DNA of 64,000 nucleotides. Source: an uncultured Ruminiclostridium sp. Its GTDB lineage: Bacteria > Bacillota > Clostridia > Oscillospirales > Ruminococcaceae. The stretch is from assembly GCA_934454635.1 (NCBI GenBank), contig CAKSFR010000008.1, positions 1 through 64,000 on the forward strand. The letters are read 5' to 3'. The notes below the pieces were generated by a model that worked only from the letters and a program-made list of their open reading frames with translations, did not search any database and was not told the origin of the DNA. The position numbers and the translations under genes are program-made. Shown piece by piece: positions 1 through 8,458 of this stretch. Positions within the stretch are counted from its first letter, which is position 1. Each line of letters opens with the position of its first letter.

Positions 1-1
1 A

Positions 2-124
2 TCAGCAGCCGAACAACGCAAAATCGGCACTTATTTCCGCACCCTCGACCACCTCATCACCCTTCATCAGCGTAAGCCGTTTCATCAAAAAAACGGAGGT
101 AAAAACTATGCTAAACGATGTTAA
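2..124 (+). CDS. hsdS: Type I restriction-modification specificity subunit, C-terminal end (partial)
   Basis: The frame open from base 2 encodes about 40 residues containing EQRKIGTYFRTLDHLI, the conserved helix that ends target-recognition domain 2 of type I specificity subunits. HsdS chooses the DNA sequence recognised by the HsdM methylase and HsdR nuclease. The gene enters from outside the window. Its last codons overlap the start of the recombinase at 108 by 17 bases, so the two are probably co-translated. After the conserved helix the tail (QRKPFHQKNGGKNYAKRC) lacks the usual longer coiled end, as is common when the 3' part of hsdS lies at a recombination boundary. Identification is firm from the motif; activity cannot be judged from a fragment. 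Confidence 0.85.
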   Translation, partial: SAAEQRKIGTYFRTLDHLITLHQRKPFHQKNGGKNYAKRC

Positions 125-1034
125 ACGCACGGAATTATTCTGCGATTATTACGAAAAATGGGTCAAGGTCTACAAAGAGGGGGCTATCCGAAAAGTCACG
201 CTGGATAAATATTACATGACAATTTCCTGGATAAGGAAACTTGTGCCTGACCTCATGCTTGGCAACCTCAATCGAATCGCATATCAGCAGCTTCTTAATG
301 ACTATGCAGTTCACCACGAGCGTCAAACTACCATGGATTTTCACCATCAGCTGAAAGGTGCGATTCTGGACGCTGTTGATGAGGGACTTATCGACCGCGA
401 TCCGACGCGAAAGGCGATAATCAAAGGCAAAGCGCCCGCCGTGAAGAAAATCAAGTATCTGAATCAGTTTGAACTGCATACGCTGTTGTCCTCGCTCGAC
501 CTGAAATCCGGCGTCAACTGGGACTGGTTTATTCTTCTCGTCGCCAAAACAGGTATGCGATTTTCGGAAGCACTTGCGCTTACCCCGAAGGATTTCGATT
601 TTTCTCATCAAATGTTGTCTATCTGCAAGACATGGGATTACAAGGGAAACGGCGGCTTTCTGCCAACCAAGAATAAGTCGTCTGTGAGGAAAATCCAGAT
701 TGACTGGCAGACCGTTATCCAGTTTTCGGAGCTTGTTAAGGGACTTCCCGAAGATGAGCCGATTTTCGTAAAAGACAAGGTCTACAACTCGACTGTAAAC
801 GATATTCTCAGCCGCCACTGTAAGAAGTTAAAACTGTCTGAAATATCCATACACGGACTGCGTCATACCCACGCTTCATTACTGCTGTTTGCAGGCGTTT
901 CTATTGCCAGCGTTGCGCGCAGGTTGGGTCACGCCAGTATGACAACAACGCAGAAAACTTATCTACACATTATTCAGGAACTCGAAAATCAGGACATTGA
1001 TCTGGTAATGCGTTCTCTTTCGGGATTAAGCTAA
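108..1034 (+). CDS. Tyrosine recombinase beside hsdS (probable specificity-gene invertase)
   Basis: This 308-aa integrase has an N-terminal SAM-like core-binding domain (about residues 8-110) and a C-terminal catalytic domain. The active-site set is visible: Arg151 (TGMRFSE), His249 and Arg252 (HGLRHTH), His275 (LGH) and nucleophile Tyr285 (TYLHI). The start is set by a GGAGG ribosome site at 98-102. It overlaps the end of hsdS, and an inverted copy of the hsdS tail lies just downstream. Tyrosine recombinases at this position in Firmicutes, for example those at Streptococcus and Lactobacillus hsdS loci, invert hsdS modules and switch restriction specificity. That role is inferred from context; integration of a mobile element is the alternative. 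No excisionase is visible. Confidence 0.9.
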   Translation: MLNDVKRTELFCDYYEKWVKVYKEGAIRKVTLDKYYMTISWIRKLVPDLMLGNLNRIAYQQLLNDYAVHHERQTTMDFHHQLKGAILDAVDEGLIDRDPTRKAIIKGKAPAVKKIKYLNQFELHTLLSSLDLKSGVNWDWFILLVAKTGMRFSEALALTPKDFDFSHQMLSICKTWDYKGNGGFLPTKNKSSVRKIQIDWQTVIQFSELVKGLPEDEPIFVKDKVYNSTVNDILSRHCKKLKLSEISIHGLRHTHASLLLFAGVSIASVARRLGHASMTTTQKTYLHIIQELENQDIDLVMRSLSGLS

Positions 1035-1040
1035 ACATAA

Positions 1041-1073
1041 TCAACGAAACGGCTTGCGTTGATGAAAGGCGAT
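1041..1073 (-). repeat. Inverted remnant of the hsdS 3' end
   Basis: Read on the minus strand, this segment matches bases 56-88 at about 25 of 30 positions and encodes HLIAFHQRKPFR followed by a stop, against DHLITLHQRKPFH in the hsdS frame. The recombinase is therefore bracketed by inverted copies of the hsdS tail. The minus-strand frame closes within about 20 codons upstream, so only a fragment of a second, silent hsdS survives here. Confidence 0.75.
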
Positions 1074-1220
1074 AAGATGATTTTTACCGTTTTTACTTTT
1101 TCACTTTGAGCCAAAAGTGCTCCTGCAGATTATTTCCAAATTTCATAGAACAATTTTAGCGCAAAATCATTATTTTATCATTGGCGCTTAAATAAATGTC
1201 AACCATTTTTCCGAAGGAAT

Positions 1221-2075
1221 TTATCGACTCAACCACACATTCTGATCTAATTTCCACAAATCTCCTTTTGTCTTTTTAGCACGGCAAAAAGCGTCTTTTT
1301 TAACCGGCTCCATTTTTTCGTCTTGCAAAACACTATAATAACAAATAAATTCAATTTCATCATTGCTGATATTTGTAATTTCAATTTCATATCCTTCGGA
1401 AAAAATATCAAAAATCACAATTCCTAAATTTTCTGCATTATAAAGAAACAATTGATCTTTTGACAAATATAGTGCTCTATCAGCATCATGTTCTTTGAGA
1501 AGTTTTTCTGCAATTTCATCTGAATATGTGTCATATACAAAATTTTTCAACTCTAAATAGTTCTTAAATAGTGTATGTTTTTTTATTTCAAAAAAATTAT
1601 CATAATAATGTTCATCATCCTCAATTGCAGACGACGCATAGCGAAAATTAAAATAACAAATAACGTCTCTATCCATAAGATCATAGATAATTTTTTGCTC
1701 CGCTTCAAACTCAGAGTTGCTAGCAACTCCGTCTTGAAAAGATTCGACAAGGTTTTGTGTGCACTTTTCCTTTCTCAGAGTAATTTCATTATTGTTACTT
1801 AAAACCTCGGGGATTTCTTTTGGAAGTGACGAATCCGATTCATCAGCAGAATTTTCAGCCGAAGAAACGCCTTGCTGGGGCGTTTGCAATGTTGCTTCAA
1901 TAATTTTTTCGCTCGAGATTGCAGTTTCTTCTGTGTCGGGAACGGCAGCCACTTCTTCATACGAAGCCGAACCTGATTTTACAGGTTCGATTTGTTCCTC
2001 CGATTTAATTGAACACCCTACCGAACAAAACAAAATCCCCAATAAAAATCCGCACAAAGCTAATTTTTTAGTCAT
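1221..2075 (-). CDS. Lipoprotein, duplicated secretion module, C-terminal domain of the 2236-3528 type
   Basis: The 284-aa product has a lipoprotein signal (MTKKLALCGFLLGILFCSVGC, lipobox Cys near residue 21), then a Ser/Glu-rich linker of about 70 residues and a folded C-terminal half. The signal and linker are nearly identical to those of the gene at 5877-6839. The C-terminal part, with a YLELKNFVYDTYSDEIAEKL stretch, resembles the two repeats of the gene at 2236-3528 (YxxLxxDTYxxExV). That pattern recalls the IseA/YoeB inhibitors of cell-wall endopeptidases, but the match is by eye and weak. The protein should sit on the outer face of the membrane. Function is otherwise unknown. The reverse-strand frame across 1759-2142 is a shadow. 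Confidence 0.85.
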   Translation of the reverse strand: MTKKLALCGFLLGILFCSVGCSIKSEEQIEPVKSGSASYEEVAAVPDTEETAISSEKIIEATLQTPQQGVSSAENSADESDSSLPKEIPEVLSNNNEITLRKEKCTQNLVESFQDGVASNSEFEAEQKIIYDLMDRDVICYFNFRYASSAIEDDEHYYDNFFEIKKHTLFKNYLELKNFVYDTYSDEIAEKLLKEHDADRALYLSKDQLFLYNAENLGIVIFDIFSEGYEIEITNISNDEIEFICYYSVLQDEKMEPVKKDAFCRAKKTKGDLWKLDQNVWLSR

Positions 2076-2217
2076 ATCGTGTCACCTCAATAATTCCGTA
2101 TTCGTGTCAGCGCGCCGCTTTAATGTCAGTATCGTCGGTTGAAGCATTTATCACTGTGTTTAGCATTATCGCCGGACTCAATATCAAGCTTGTTATTCTT
2201 TTCATTTGGGCTGCTTT
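1835..2217 (-). repeat. Duplicated promoter/signal/linker block, copy 1 (copy 2 at 6596-6982)
   Basis: About 380 bp covering the upstream region, ribosome site, signal peptide and Ser/Glu-rich linker is repeated at 6596-6982 with few differences. Similarity stops abruptly in the linker, beyond which the two genes encode unrelated C-terminal domains. Confidence 0.85.
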
Positions 2218-2235
2218 ATTATATTAGCTTATGTG

Positions 2236-3528
2236 TTAAAAAAAAGAATGTTCAAGACGCCATTTGCCGTCATTGCACAAAACAGCGGCTGCTTCGTGCT
2301 TTTCGTAGACCTTTATGTTCGTTCCGTCTGTTTCGTATTCTCCGCCGATATACTCAAACGCAATACATTGGAAAAAACATTTCTTCTCGTTTTGCCACAG
2401 AATCTCCAACTGATAGTCCTCCCAGTCAACATTATCAATAACCAAACAATCTTTATCGGCATAGACGCTCAGACGGTTGTCTATATCATAAAAGCTGCCA
2501 GGTTGAGAAAGGTAAAATTCAACGGTTTCACTTACATAAGTATCGTACATCAGAGCCTTATACTTGCTGTAAGTGTCAATATCGCCAAATTCGTAAATGA
2601 TATAGCTACCATCCGTGGAAACTTCATAATAAGTTTGTTCATACTTTCTTGTGAACATATCCATCAGCAAGATATTTTGATCACAAAGGCGGCGAATCTC
2701 CGTCTCCATCGGCGATCCATCAACAAAAAGATTGACTTCTTCTGCGGGAACGGCATAATCAAAATCAATAGAAGTTCTGTCTAAACGCCACTTCCCGTCT
2801 TCGCAAAAAACAGCTGTTACATATTTTGTATCATAAACTTTTTTGGGACCATAGTCTGTTTGGATCCATACATAAGATGCGCAAGTAAAGTAACATTCAT
2901 CTTCATCTATCCACTCGACCTCAGAAACGCCGTCTTCCCAGATTTCCTCGGTAATGACCTTAAAAATACTGTCGGTGGGAACTGCCAATTGGTTATCCAG
3001 ATTCACCATTCGTCCGTTTTCGGCTTTTTGAAAATAATCGTTGACCAGTTCCTCGGTATATGTATCTTGCAGAAGCTCGGCATATTTTTCATAGGTGTCG
3101 ATTTCTCCGAACTGATAAATCAGATATTTCCCATCGGGGGTAGGTTCACAGAAGGACGTCGTATTCTTTCTTTTGTGAATATCCTTGAGACGGACAGCCT
3201 GTTCAAAAAGCTGATTGATCCTTGCCTCTAAAGCCGTTTGATTATTTTCATCGTTTTCGTCATAGGTTTCTTGTTCTGAAGTTTTTGCTTCTGATTGAGC
3301 TTCGGTTTCGTGAGTAGCGGTTGTGCTGTTGAAATCAGCAGAAAATGCATTCCACGAATCAACAGAGTTTGAGACTGTTTGTATTGAAGTGAAGCTATCT
3401 TCTGAGACCTGTCCGGAATTTGAACAGCCGCAAAGAAGAGAAAAACAGATACACATAATAAACACATTTTTAATATGTTTTATTTTTATACCCTTTACCC
3501 ACATACGTTTCATGAGGAAAATGTTCAT
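2236..3528 (-). CDS. Lipoprotein with two tandem ~125-aa domains
   Basis: This 430-aa lipoprotein has a long N-terminus ending in the lipobox LLCGC, so the first 15 or so residues may lie ahead of the true start. A Ser/Thr/Glu linker follows, then two repeats. Each holds an FGxIDTYxKYxxLxxDTY helix region, a Trp-Glu segment, and a C-terminal AVxCxDGKWRL strand (WRLDRTS in the first, WRLEHSFF in the second). The repeat is also present once at 1221-2075. It resembles IseA-like DL-endopeptidase inhibitor domains, which would suggest control of wall hydrolases, but this is a low-confidence inference. The first 59 bases overlap a broken C39-like peptidase frame, so the promoter region probably lies in that debris. 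Confidence 0.85.
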   Translation of the reverse strand: MNIFLMKRMWVKGIKIKHIKNVFIMCICFSLLCGCSNSGQVSEDSFTSIQTVSNSVDSWNAFSADFNSTTATHETEAQSEAKTSEQETYDENDENNQTALEARINQLFEQAVRLKDIHKRKNTTSFCEPTPDGKYLIYQFGEIDTYEKYAELLQDTYTEELVNDYFQKAENGRMVNLDNQLAVPTDSIFKVITEEIWEDGVSEVEWIDEDECYFTCASYVWIQTDYGPKKVYDTKYVTAVFCEDGKWRLDRTSIDFDYAVPAEEVNLFVDGSPMETEIRRLCDQNILLMDMFTRKYEQTYYEVSTDGSYIIYEFGDIDTYSKYKALMYDTYVSETVEFYLSQPGSFYDIDNRLSVYADKDCLVIDNVDWEDYQLEILWQNEKKCFFQCIAFEYIGGEYETDGTNIKVYEKHEAAAVLCNDGKWRLEHSFF

Positions 3529-3727
3529 AGAAAATATCCATCCTTTCTATCCACGATCCTTTTTCGTAGATACCATTATTATATATTCCCTCGGGATCTA
3601 TAATAATATAATCCGAGAGGTCATTCCCGTTTCCGAAGTATCCTATCGCAAGCACATAATGCGGACCTATCTCTTTATGGAACGCGGATATATAATCATT
3701 TGATGATACTCGCTTAATCCGAATCAG
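3470..3727 (-). pseudogene. C-terminal remnant of a C39-like cysteine peptidase
   Basis: A frame of about 86 codons, open after a stop at 3728-3730, reads AFHKEIGPHYVLAIGY, then DYIIIDPEG and a short tail ending at 3470. The HYVLAIGY and IDP pair matches the His and Asp/Asn blocks of papain-like C39 peptidases and parallels GHWVAVEGY and LVDPA in the intact gene at 29310-30254. The Cys block (CGPA) and the N-terminal half are absent, and no ribosome site precedes the frame. It overlaps the ends of both neighbouring lipoprotein genes and is best read as a degraded fragment. Confidence 0.6.
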
Positions 3728-4661
3728 TCATAATTTTTATAATTTTGGTTTTGCAAGGATTCCACCCTGAGCCATTCATATACATCCAAGATTGCTCAAT
3801 CTCCTCAAACTGAATAGTTGCCTCCCGAAACTTTTTGGTGCCTAAAAACTCGCCCAAAGTTTTTCCGTTATATAACACATCTGATGAATATCCCAGCTCA
3901 AAAGGAAGGGTTTCTCCGTAAAAACCAAAAGCAGGCATACCTTTTCTATAATACACTGTATCGATTTTTTCAGTATGTAAAAGAGGCATACAGGATTCCT
4001 TTAATGATTCCGCATAAGGAAAAAACAACACCACATCTGAGTAAACATTCCAATAATCATCGCCTTCTTCTGCATAAGCGATCACTCCTTTTAAAGTAAT
4101 CTCTCCGCTAAGAGTTAACGTTGCTCGATAAGGCTCTGTGTGGATTTCACCGCGACTGTCGAATACTTCGCATGTATAGCTGCAATCAGTTACCTTCACA
4201 TTTCCAATTTGATCGCCAAGAAAGATTTTTTTATACAGTTTGTCACCCTTATCACATTTCTTCTCAATACAACGAAAGTTTTCATCAAACAGTTCGGCAT
4301 CGGCTTCAGTAGTATATGTCACTCCATCGTATTCAATTGCGTAAGAAAAATTATCGAACGTAAAACTATAATTGCTCCACCGACCGAAAATGGCTTCTTT
4401 TGAATTCAGCGCTTCAAAATCCAATCCCATTATTTCCTGATTAATATTTTCTATAGTCTGAGAGGCAACGATTGATGAGGAAGATTCGGGTATTTTTTCT
4501 TGCTCAGATGTGGTTGTAAAACCGGATAATGGTTCCGACTCCGCCTCGGACACCGAAGCAGATTCCGTAATAAGTAACGAAGAAGATTCCAATAAATCTT
4601 CATCCCTACTGCACGATGACAAGAAAAATATCAAAGCTATTAAAAACAACCTTTTTTCCAT
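3714..4661 (-). CDS. Lipoprotein, paralogous C-terminal domain to 5877-6839
   Basis: The 315-aa product has a short signal with lipobox LSSCS (Cys near residue 17), then a Ser/Glu/Thr-rich linker to about residue 75. Its beta-rich domain is similar in order to that of the gene at 5877-6839: a GDxIxNxKVTxC segment, a strand before GEITLKGVIAY (ITFQEDVILTGYLMYF in the paralogue), then VVLFFPYAES (FVMIPDES). The C-terminus has an aromatic tail (SWMYMNGSGWNP). It is predicted to be extracellular and membrane-anchored. No catalytic motif is visible and I do not recognise the family. It belongs to the run of co-directional lipoprotein genes. Confidence 0.83.
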   Translation of the reverse strand: MEKRLFLIALIFFLSSCSRDEDLLESSSLLITESASVSEAESEPLSGFTTTSEQEKIPESSSSIVASQTIENINQEIMGLDFEALNSKEAIFGRWSNYSFTFDNFSYAIEYDGVTYTTEADAELFDENFRCIEKKCDKGDKLYKKIFLGDQIGNVKVTDCSYTCEVFDSRGEIHTEPYRATLTLSGEITLKGVIAYAEEGDDYWNVYSDVVLFFPYAESLKESCMPLLHTEKIDTVYYRKGMPAFGFYGETLPFELGYSSDVLYNGKTLGEFLGTKKFREATIQFEEIEQSWMYMNGSGWNPCKTKIIKIMTDSD

Positions 4662-4794
4662 TTATGTCCTCCCGTTTTTCTATTTAATTTAACATTCCTG
4701 TATAATACTTCAAATTATCATTCTTAATCAACCATCCCTGCATATCAAGAAATTGTCGGGCAGCAGCATAATTGATAAATCAAGTCAATCTGAG

Positions 4795-5760
4795 TTAAGG
4801 GACTTCATATTCCGTAATTTCACAATCCGGCAGCAGCAATGCAACAGCTTCTTTTTGCTTGGCTGATAAAGACCCGCTGTAAACGGTAAGCTTTTTTAGA
4901 TCCGAAAGCATTCCAAATGTCTCTGTGTTTTCTAAGGGTGTTGCTTTCGCTCCTTCTCTGGACATTACCGTTAATTCCGCCAAACGATTACAAGCGGACA
5001 AATGCTCGACGTTGGAAAAACTCGTCATCGTCAGCGACAAGAATCGAAGATGACCCATTTCCGTAAGAAACGAAAAATCATCGACCTTTCCGTCTATGCT
5101 TAAATTAGTTATTTCGGGGAAACCACGCAGCAGATCTGTTGAAAAATCACAGCCATAAAGAGCTAACTTTTTTACAGATTGATTCAAAAAGGAATCACCA
5201 TCTAAACTGCAGGCGGAAAGAATTACCTCGCTTAAATTTGGAAGTCCATTGAAACAGGAGATCGAAAAGTCGTCAACGCCGTATACCGCAATCGTTTGCA
5301 GTCTTTTCATTTGTAATAAAAAATCAAAGGATTGAACATATGAGCGTGCAGGTTCCTGCCCCGCGTATGATTCTCCGTTTGAAATAGAAAGAGATGTCAC
5401 ATTTTTTGCCTCGGATAAAAACGAAAGATCACATTCGCACTCTACCGTAATATTCAGCACGGTAATTTCATCGAGTGACATAGAACTGTATGCGGCTAAA
5501 TCTTGATTCGTGCGAATGTGCATTTCCATTTCGGGCTGCGCGCAATACTCGGATTCAACAGCACCGGAATCTGAAGTAGCATTCTCCTGAACTTGAGAAT
5601 CAGCGCTTGACTCCTCGGGTAACGACAATTTGTCACTGCAAGCGCTGACCGTTACGGTAGGAACATACGAAGATTTCTCATCAATTTCCGGTATATTGTG
5701 TTTGCAGGAGTTAAGAACGCATAAACAAATCAACGCAATATATTTCAATTTTCTTTTCAT
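4795..5760 (-). CDS. Lipoprotein with leucine-rich-repeat-like domain
   Basis: The start at 5760 is chosen because MKRKLKYIALICLCVLNSC is a complete lipoprotein signal; the frame is open further upstream to 5829. After a Ser-rich linker come irregular repeats of about 22-25 residues with LxxLxLxxC spacing (NVTSLSIS, RLQTIAVYG, NLSEVILSAC, SVKKLALYGC, EITNLSIDG, HLRFLSLTM, RLAELTVMS, DLKKLTVYS), the signature of a leucine-rich-repeat solenoid. Such domains bind proteins or peptides outside the cell. The partner is unknown. It lies in the lipoprotein cluster, 48 bases from the upstream paralogue's end. Confidence 0.82.
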   Translation of the reverse strand: MKRKLKYIALICLCVLNSCKHNIPEIDEKSSYVPTVTVSACSDKLSLPEESSADSQVQENATSDSGAVESEYCAQPEMEMHIRTNQDLAAYSSMSLDEITVLNITVECECDLSFLSEAKNVTSLSISNGESYAGQEPARSYVQSFDFLLQMKRLQTIAVYGVDDFSISCFNGLPNLSEVILSACSLDGDSFLNQSVKKLALYGCDFSTDLLRGFPEITNLSIDGKVDDFSFLTEMGHLRFLSLTMTSFSNVEHLSACNRLAELTVMSREGAKATPLENTETFGMLSDLKKLTVYSGSLSAKQKEAVALLLPDCEITEYEVP

Positions 5761-5876
5761 TTTTTTCACCGCTTTCACATATCCTTGCAAAATAGGTTCG
5801 CAATTATAGTTAGAGTTTAAAGAATACATATTACAAAAATTCTCGTTTGAGGGAATGCAAAAATAGTTTTTGTACT

Positions 5877-6839
5877 TTATTTAATCTCCCTGACGCTGAC
5901 GATTTTTCCCGATGTCCAAGAGTCTCCCATCATATCCGCAAAACATAGGGATAAATGATTGATAGTAATCTCGACCTTTATTTTCCTGGATTCCGTTCCG
6001 TCGCCGACCAATGCTTTTAATTCCTCGTTTTCGGCGTAATCTCGATACAGATTTCCTAATGAAATCACAGGTGCATCGGTATAATAAGTGGGAGGAACAA
6101 ATTCATCCGGATTTTCCCATATCTTCCCGTCAATGATCTTACGGAACGGATAAATATTAACGCGAGGCATTCCTTGAAACGACTCGTCCGGAATCATAAC
6201 AAAATCACCTGCTATAATAGTTGTCGGTTCATCATACGAGAAATACATTAAATAACCCGTAAGGATTACATCTTCTTGAAATGTAATCGTGTTTGCCTTG
6301 AAATATGCTTCTTCTTCAATAATATTAAAAGATATTTCAGCACGCTCGACCGTATATCCGTTGATTGTATCGCCTGTTTGAATGCAGCGCCAGTCGCTTT
6401 TATCATATTCGATCAGTTCGCCCAAGAAATCATAGGTTGCTGCATCAAACAATTCGGGATTTGTGAAGCTGTCATAAAAAACTCCCGTTGACGGACGATA
6501 AATTGCTTTATCAAATTGGAGAATAGATCCATTTTGAACCGCGTCTTTTTTGTAAAACAGTTCCCCATTCGGAGCTTCCCAAATAACCGTATCCGAATCC
6601 GATTCAGCAGCAGAATTTTCAGCTGAGGAAACGCTTTGCTGGGGCGTTTGCGATGTTGTTTCGACAATTTTTTCGCTCGTGATTGCAGTTTCTTCTGTGT
6701 CGGAAACGGTAGCCGCTTCTTCATACGAAGCCGAATCCGATTTTACAGGTTCGGGTTGTTCCTCCGATTTAATCGAACACCCTACCGAGCAAAACAAAAT
6801 TCCCACTAAAAATCCGCACAAAACTAATTTTTTAGTCAT
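5877..6839 (-). CDS. Lipoprotein, duplicated secretion module with a different C-terminal domain
   Basis: The 320-aa product begins with MTKKLVLCGFLVGILFCSVGC and a Ser/Glu-rich linker almost identical to those of the gene at 1221-2075, while the folded part (from about residue 83) is unrelated to that gene and instead resembles the domain at 3714-4661. The domain is beta-rich, with GDTINGYTVERAEISF and DVILTGYLMYF strands and ends in IKVEITINHLSLCFADMMG. It is expected to be surface-anchored; function unknown. The gene is direct evidence for module swapping within this cluster. Confidence 0.85.
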   Translation of the reverse strand: MTKKLVLCGFLVGILFCSVGCSIKSEEQPEPVKSDSASYEEAATVSDTEETAITSEKIVETTSQTPQQSVSSAENSAAESDSDTVIWEAPNGELFYKKDAVQNGSILQFDKAIYRPSTGVFYDSFTNPELFDAATYDFLGELIEYDKSDWRCIQTGDTINGYTVERAEISFNIIEEEAYFKANTITFQEDVILTGYLMYFSYDEPTTIIAGDFVMIPDESFQGMPRVNIYPFRKIIDGKIWENPDEFVPPTYYTDAPVISLGNLYRDYAENEELKALVGDGTESRKIKVEITINHLSLCFADMMGDSWTSGKIVSVREIK

Positions 6840-6982
6840 ATCGCGTCACCTCAATAATTACGTATTCATGTCAGCGCGCCGTTCTCATATATCAATATCG
6901 TCGGCTGAAGCATTTATCGCTGTGTTTAGCATTATGCTAGACTCAACATCAGGCTTGTTATTCTTTTCTTTTAGGTTACTTT
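6596..6982 (-). repeat. Duplicated promoter/signal/linker block, copy 2
   Basis: Counterpart of 1835-2217. Identity includes the non-coding stretch upstream of the start (GTCACCTCAATAATT and CATTTATC...TGTGTTTAGCATTAT), so a regulatory region was copied together with the signal peptide. Confidence 0.85.
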
Positions 6983-7883
6983 AGCTATTCTTTTCAAATT
7001 GTACTAATTCTTCATCATCTACTATTTTCCAACTACCAAGTTGCCACTTATCATCAACTTTAATTTTCTCAAATTCAATAAAAACTATATCTTCCGAACT
7101 GTTATCAGCAACGTTAATAAAAGAAGATATAAAAACAAGTTTATTATCATCGCATGATTTTAAAACAACCACTTGCCTAGAGGTGTTACTTCCGTTAAAA
7201 TATAAAACATCATTACTATATGATTCTATATTTACATTCAACTCTAGATAATCATAATTAAAATACAATAATGAAATAATGTAATTATTGATTATACCTG
7301 TATCGCTATACATCTCGGCATCATCTATGCGTGCATATTTTCTTGGAGTATAGCGGTCATTCCTGCTAGATTCGTATTCATCATAAAATAAAATTGTATC
7401 CTGCGCGTCAAAATTTATTTCAATACGATAGCAATCCGAAATAAAATTCTGGCATACAATTACAGCACTATTTTCGGTTAGATAAGTTTCCTTTATTAAG
7501 CCATAATTATTAAAAAAATCAAAAGCGTCGCATTCAACGTTCTCGCCTATTATAAATTCACGCTCATCGTCACTTCTCCATACGCCGAGAAAGAAATTTT
7601 CTATAATCGCTTTATCAAAAGAAATTTTATCATCTTTTATTGCATTTTCAGGTATGGTGCTTTCTTCGAAATTCGCTGTTGCAGTCAAATCAATAGCTGT
7701 AGAACTTATTTCTTCCTCTATTATTTTATCATCAGATGAATAAAAAATTGAAGTTTCTGCATTTTCTAATGTTGGATAATCGGTTAATTGATAAGAATTG
7801 CTGTCTGTTTTGCACCCCGCGAACGCTATAAGCATAAGCAAGAGTAAAGTTAGGTGTGATTTTTTCATTTTCTTATTGTCCAT
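6981..7883 (-). CDS. Lipoprotein of unknown function
   Basis: A 300-aa product with a signal of LTLLLLMLIAFAGC (lipobox Cys near residue 24), then a low-complexity linker (to about residue 85) and a beta-rich domain with many Asn, Asp and Tyr residues. The final segment FIEFEKIKVDDKWQLGSWKI resembles the DGKWRL ending of the 2236-3528 repeats, hinting at the same fold, but I do not recognise a family. It is the most upstream of the six co-directional lipoprotein genes and is more AT-rich than its neighbours. The start could also be the internal Met at residue 6. Confidence 0.8.
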   Translation of the reverse strand: MDNKKMKKSHLTLLLLMLIAFAGCKTDSNSYQLTDYPTLENAETSIFYSSDDKIIEEEISSTAIDLTATANFEESTIPENAIKDDKISFDKAIIENFFLGVWRSDDEREFIIGENVECDAFDFFNNYGLIKETYLTENSAVIVCQNFISDCYRIEINFDAQDTILFYDEYESSRNDRYTPRKYARIDDAEMYSDTGIINNYIISLLYFNYDYLELNVNIESYSNDVLYFNGSNTSRQVVVLKSCDDNKLVFISSFINVADNSSEDIVFIEFEKIKVDDKWQLGSWKIVDDEELVQFEKNS

Positions 7884-8002
7884 ATGTTAAATAATTAGAT
7901 TGTCATCGTGCAATATGACGCCGTTTGCTTGCAGAACCTGGTATGGATTGCAGCAAGTTGTTATGTGTATCATCGCATCTGACTGACCTCACTTCACTGA
8001 TT

Positions 8003-8458
8003 TTATGTTTCTTCGATTAAATAAATTGAAAATGGCAACGCCATATTCTCGGTTGGCGCACGCGGATTATGCCGTAATTCCTCTTCTGCAATTTCTTTCG
8101 CAGCAGAATCCACTTCCGGATCATCAACCACGCAAATAAATTTTTTGCCTGCGTCCATTAGACGCGCTATAGTTTCATTTTTGTAACGAGAAATGAAACC
8201 GAGTTTGTCCGTTTCTGTTAAATACACTGCAATAGCCCACTCATCGTATTCGTTTTCGGGTTCTCTGAAAAGCATTAACTCTGTTCCGGGAGTAATAGCA
8301 TTTAATGCCTCTTGCTCAGCTTCGTTCTCTATGTTGAATTGTAACCCCGCAATACCGGTTTTCAGGACCAAAATCCTCTGTTCTTTCGGTCGAGCATTGT
8401 CTCTTTGGTACAGTCTTCCGCGGAATGACTGCGGAGCCTCCTGTGCTAATTTATTCAT
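8003..8458 (-). CDS. HIRAN-domain protein (third gene of AAA+/J-like/HIRAN cassette)
   Basis: The 151-aa protein carries a HIRAN domain at about residues 28-110: TGIAGLQFN, then LTPG-type LNAITPGTELMLFREPENEYDEWAIAVY, LGFISRYKNETIARLMDAGK and a final VV strand. HIRAN domains (HIP116/Rad5p N-terminal) bind DNA ends or modified DNA in eukaryotic remodelers and occur as stand-alone proteins in bacteria. The start codon overlaps the end of the upstream gene by 8 bases, indicating translational coupling. Nothing else is fused to it. The family call is solid; the role within this cassette is unknown. Confidence 0.88.
   Translation of the reverse strand: MNKLAQEAPQSFRGRLYQRDNARPKEQRILVLKTGIAGLQFNIENEAEQEALNAITPGTELMLFREPENEYDEWAIAVYLTETDKLGFISRYKNETIARLMDAGKKFICVVDDPEVDSAAKEIAEEELRHNPRAPTENMALPFSIYLIEET

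Noticed and set aside
135..818. 227-aa minus-strand frame opposite the recombinase
   Set aside because: Shadow of the recombinase; no start signal.
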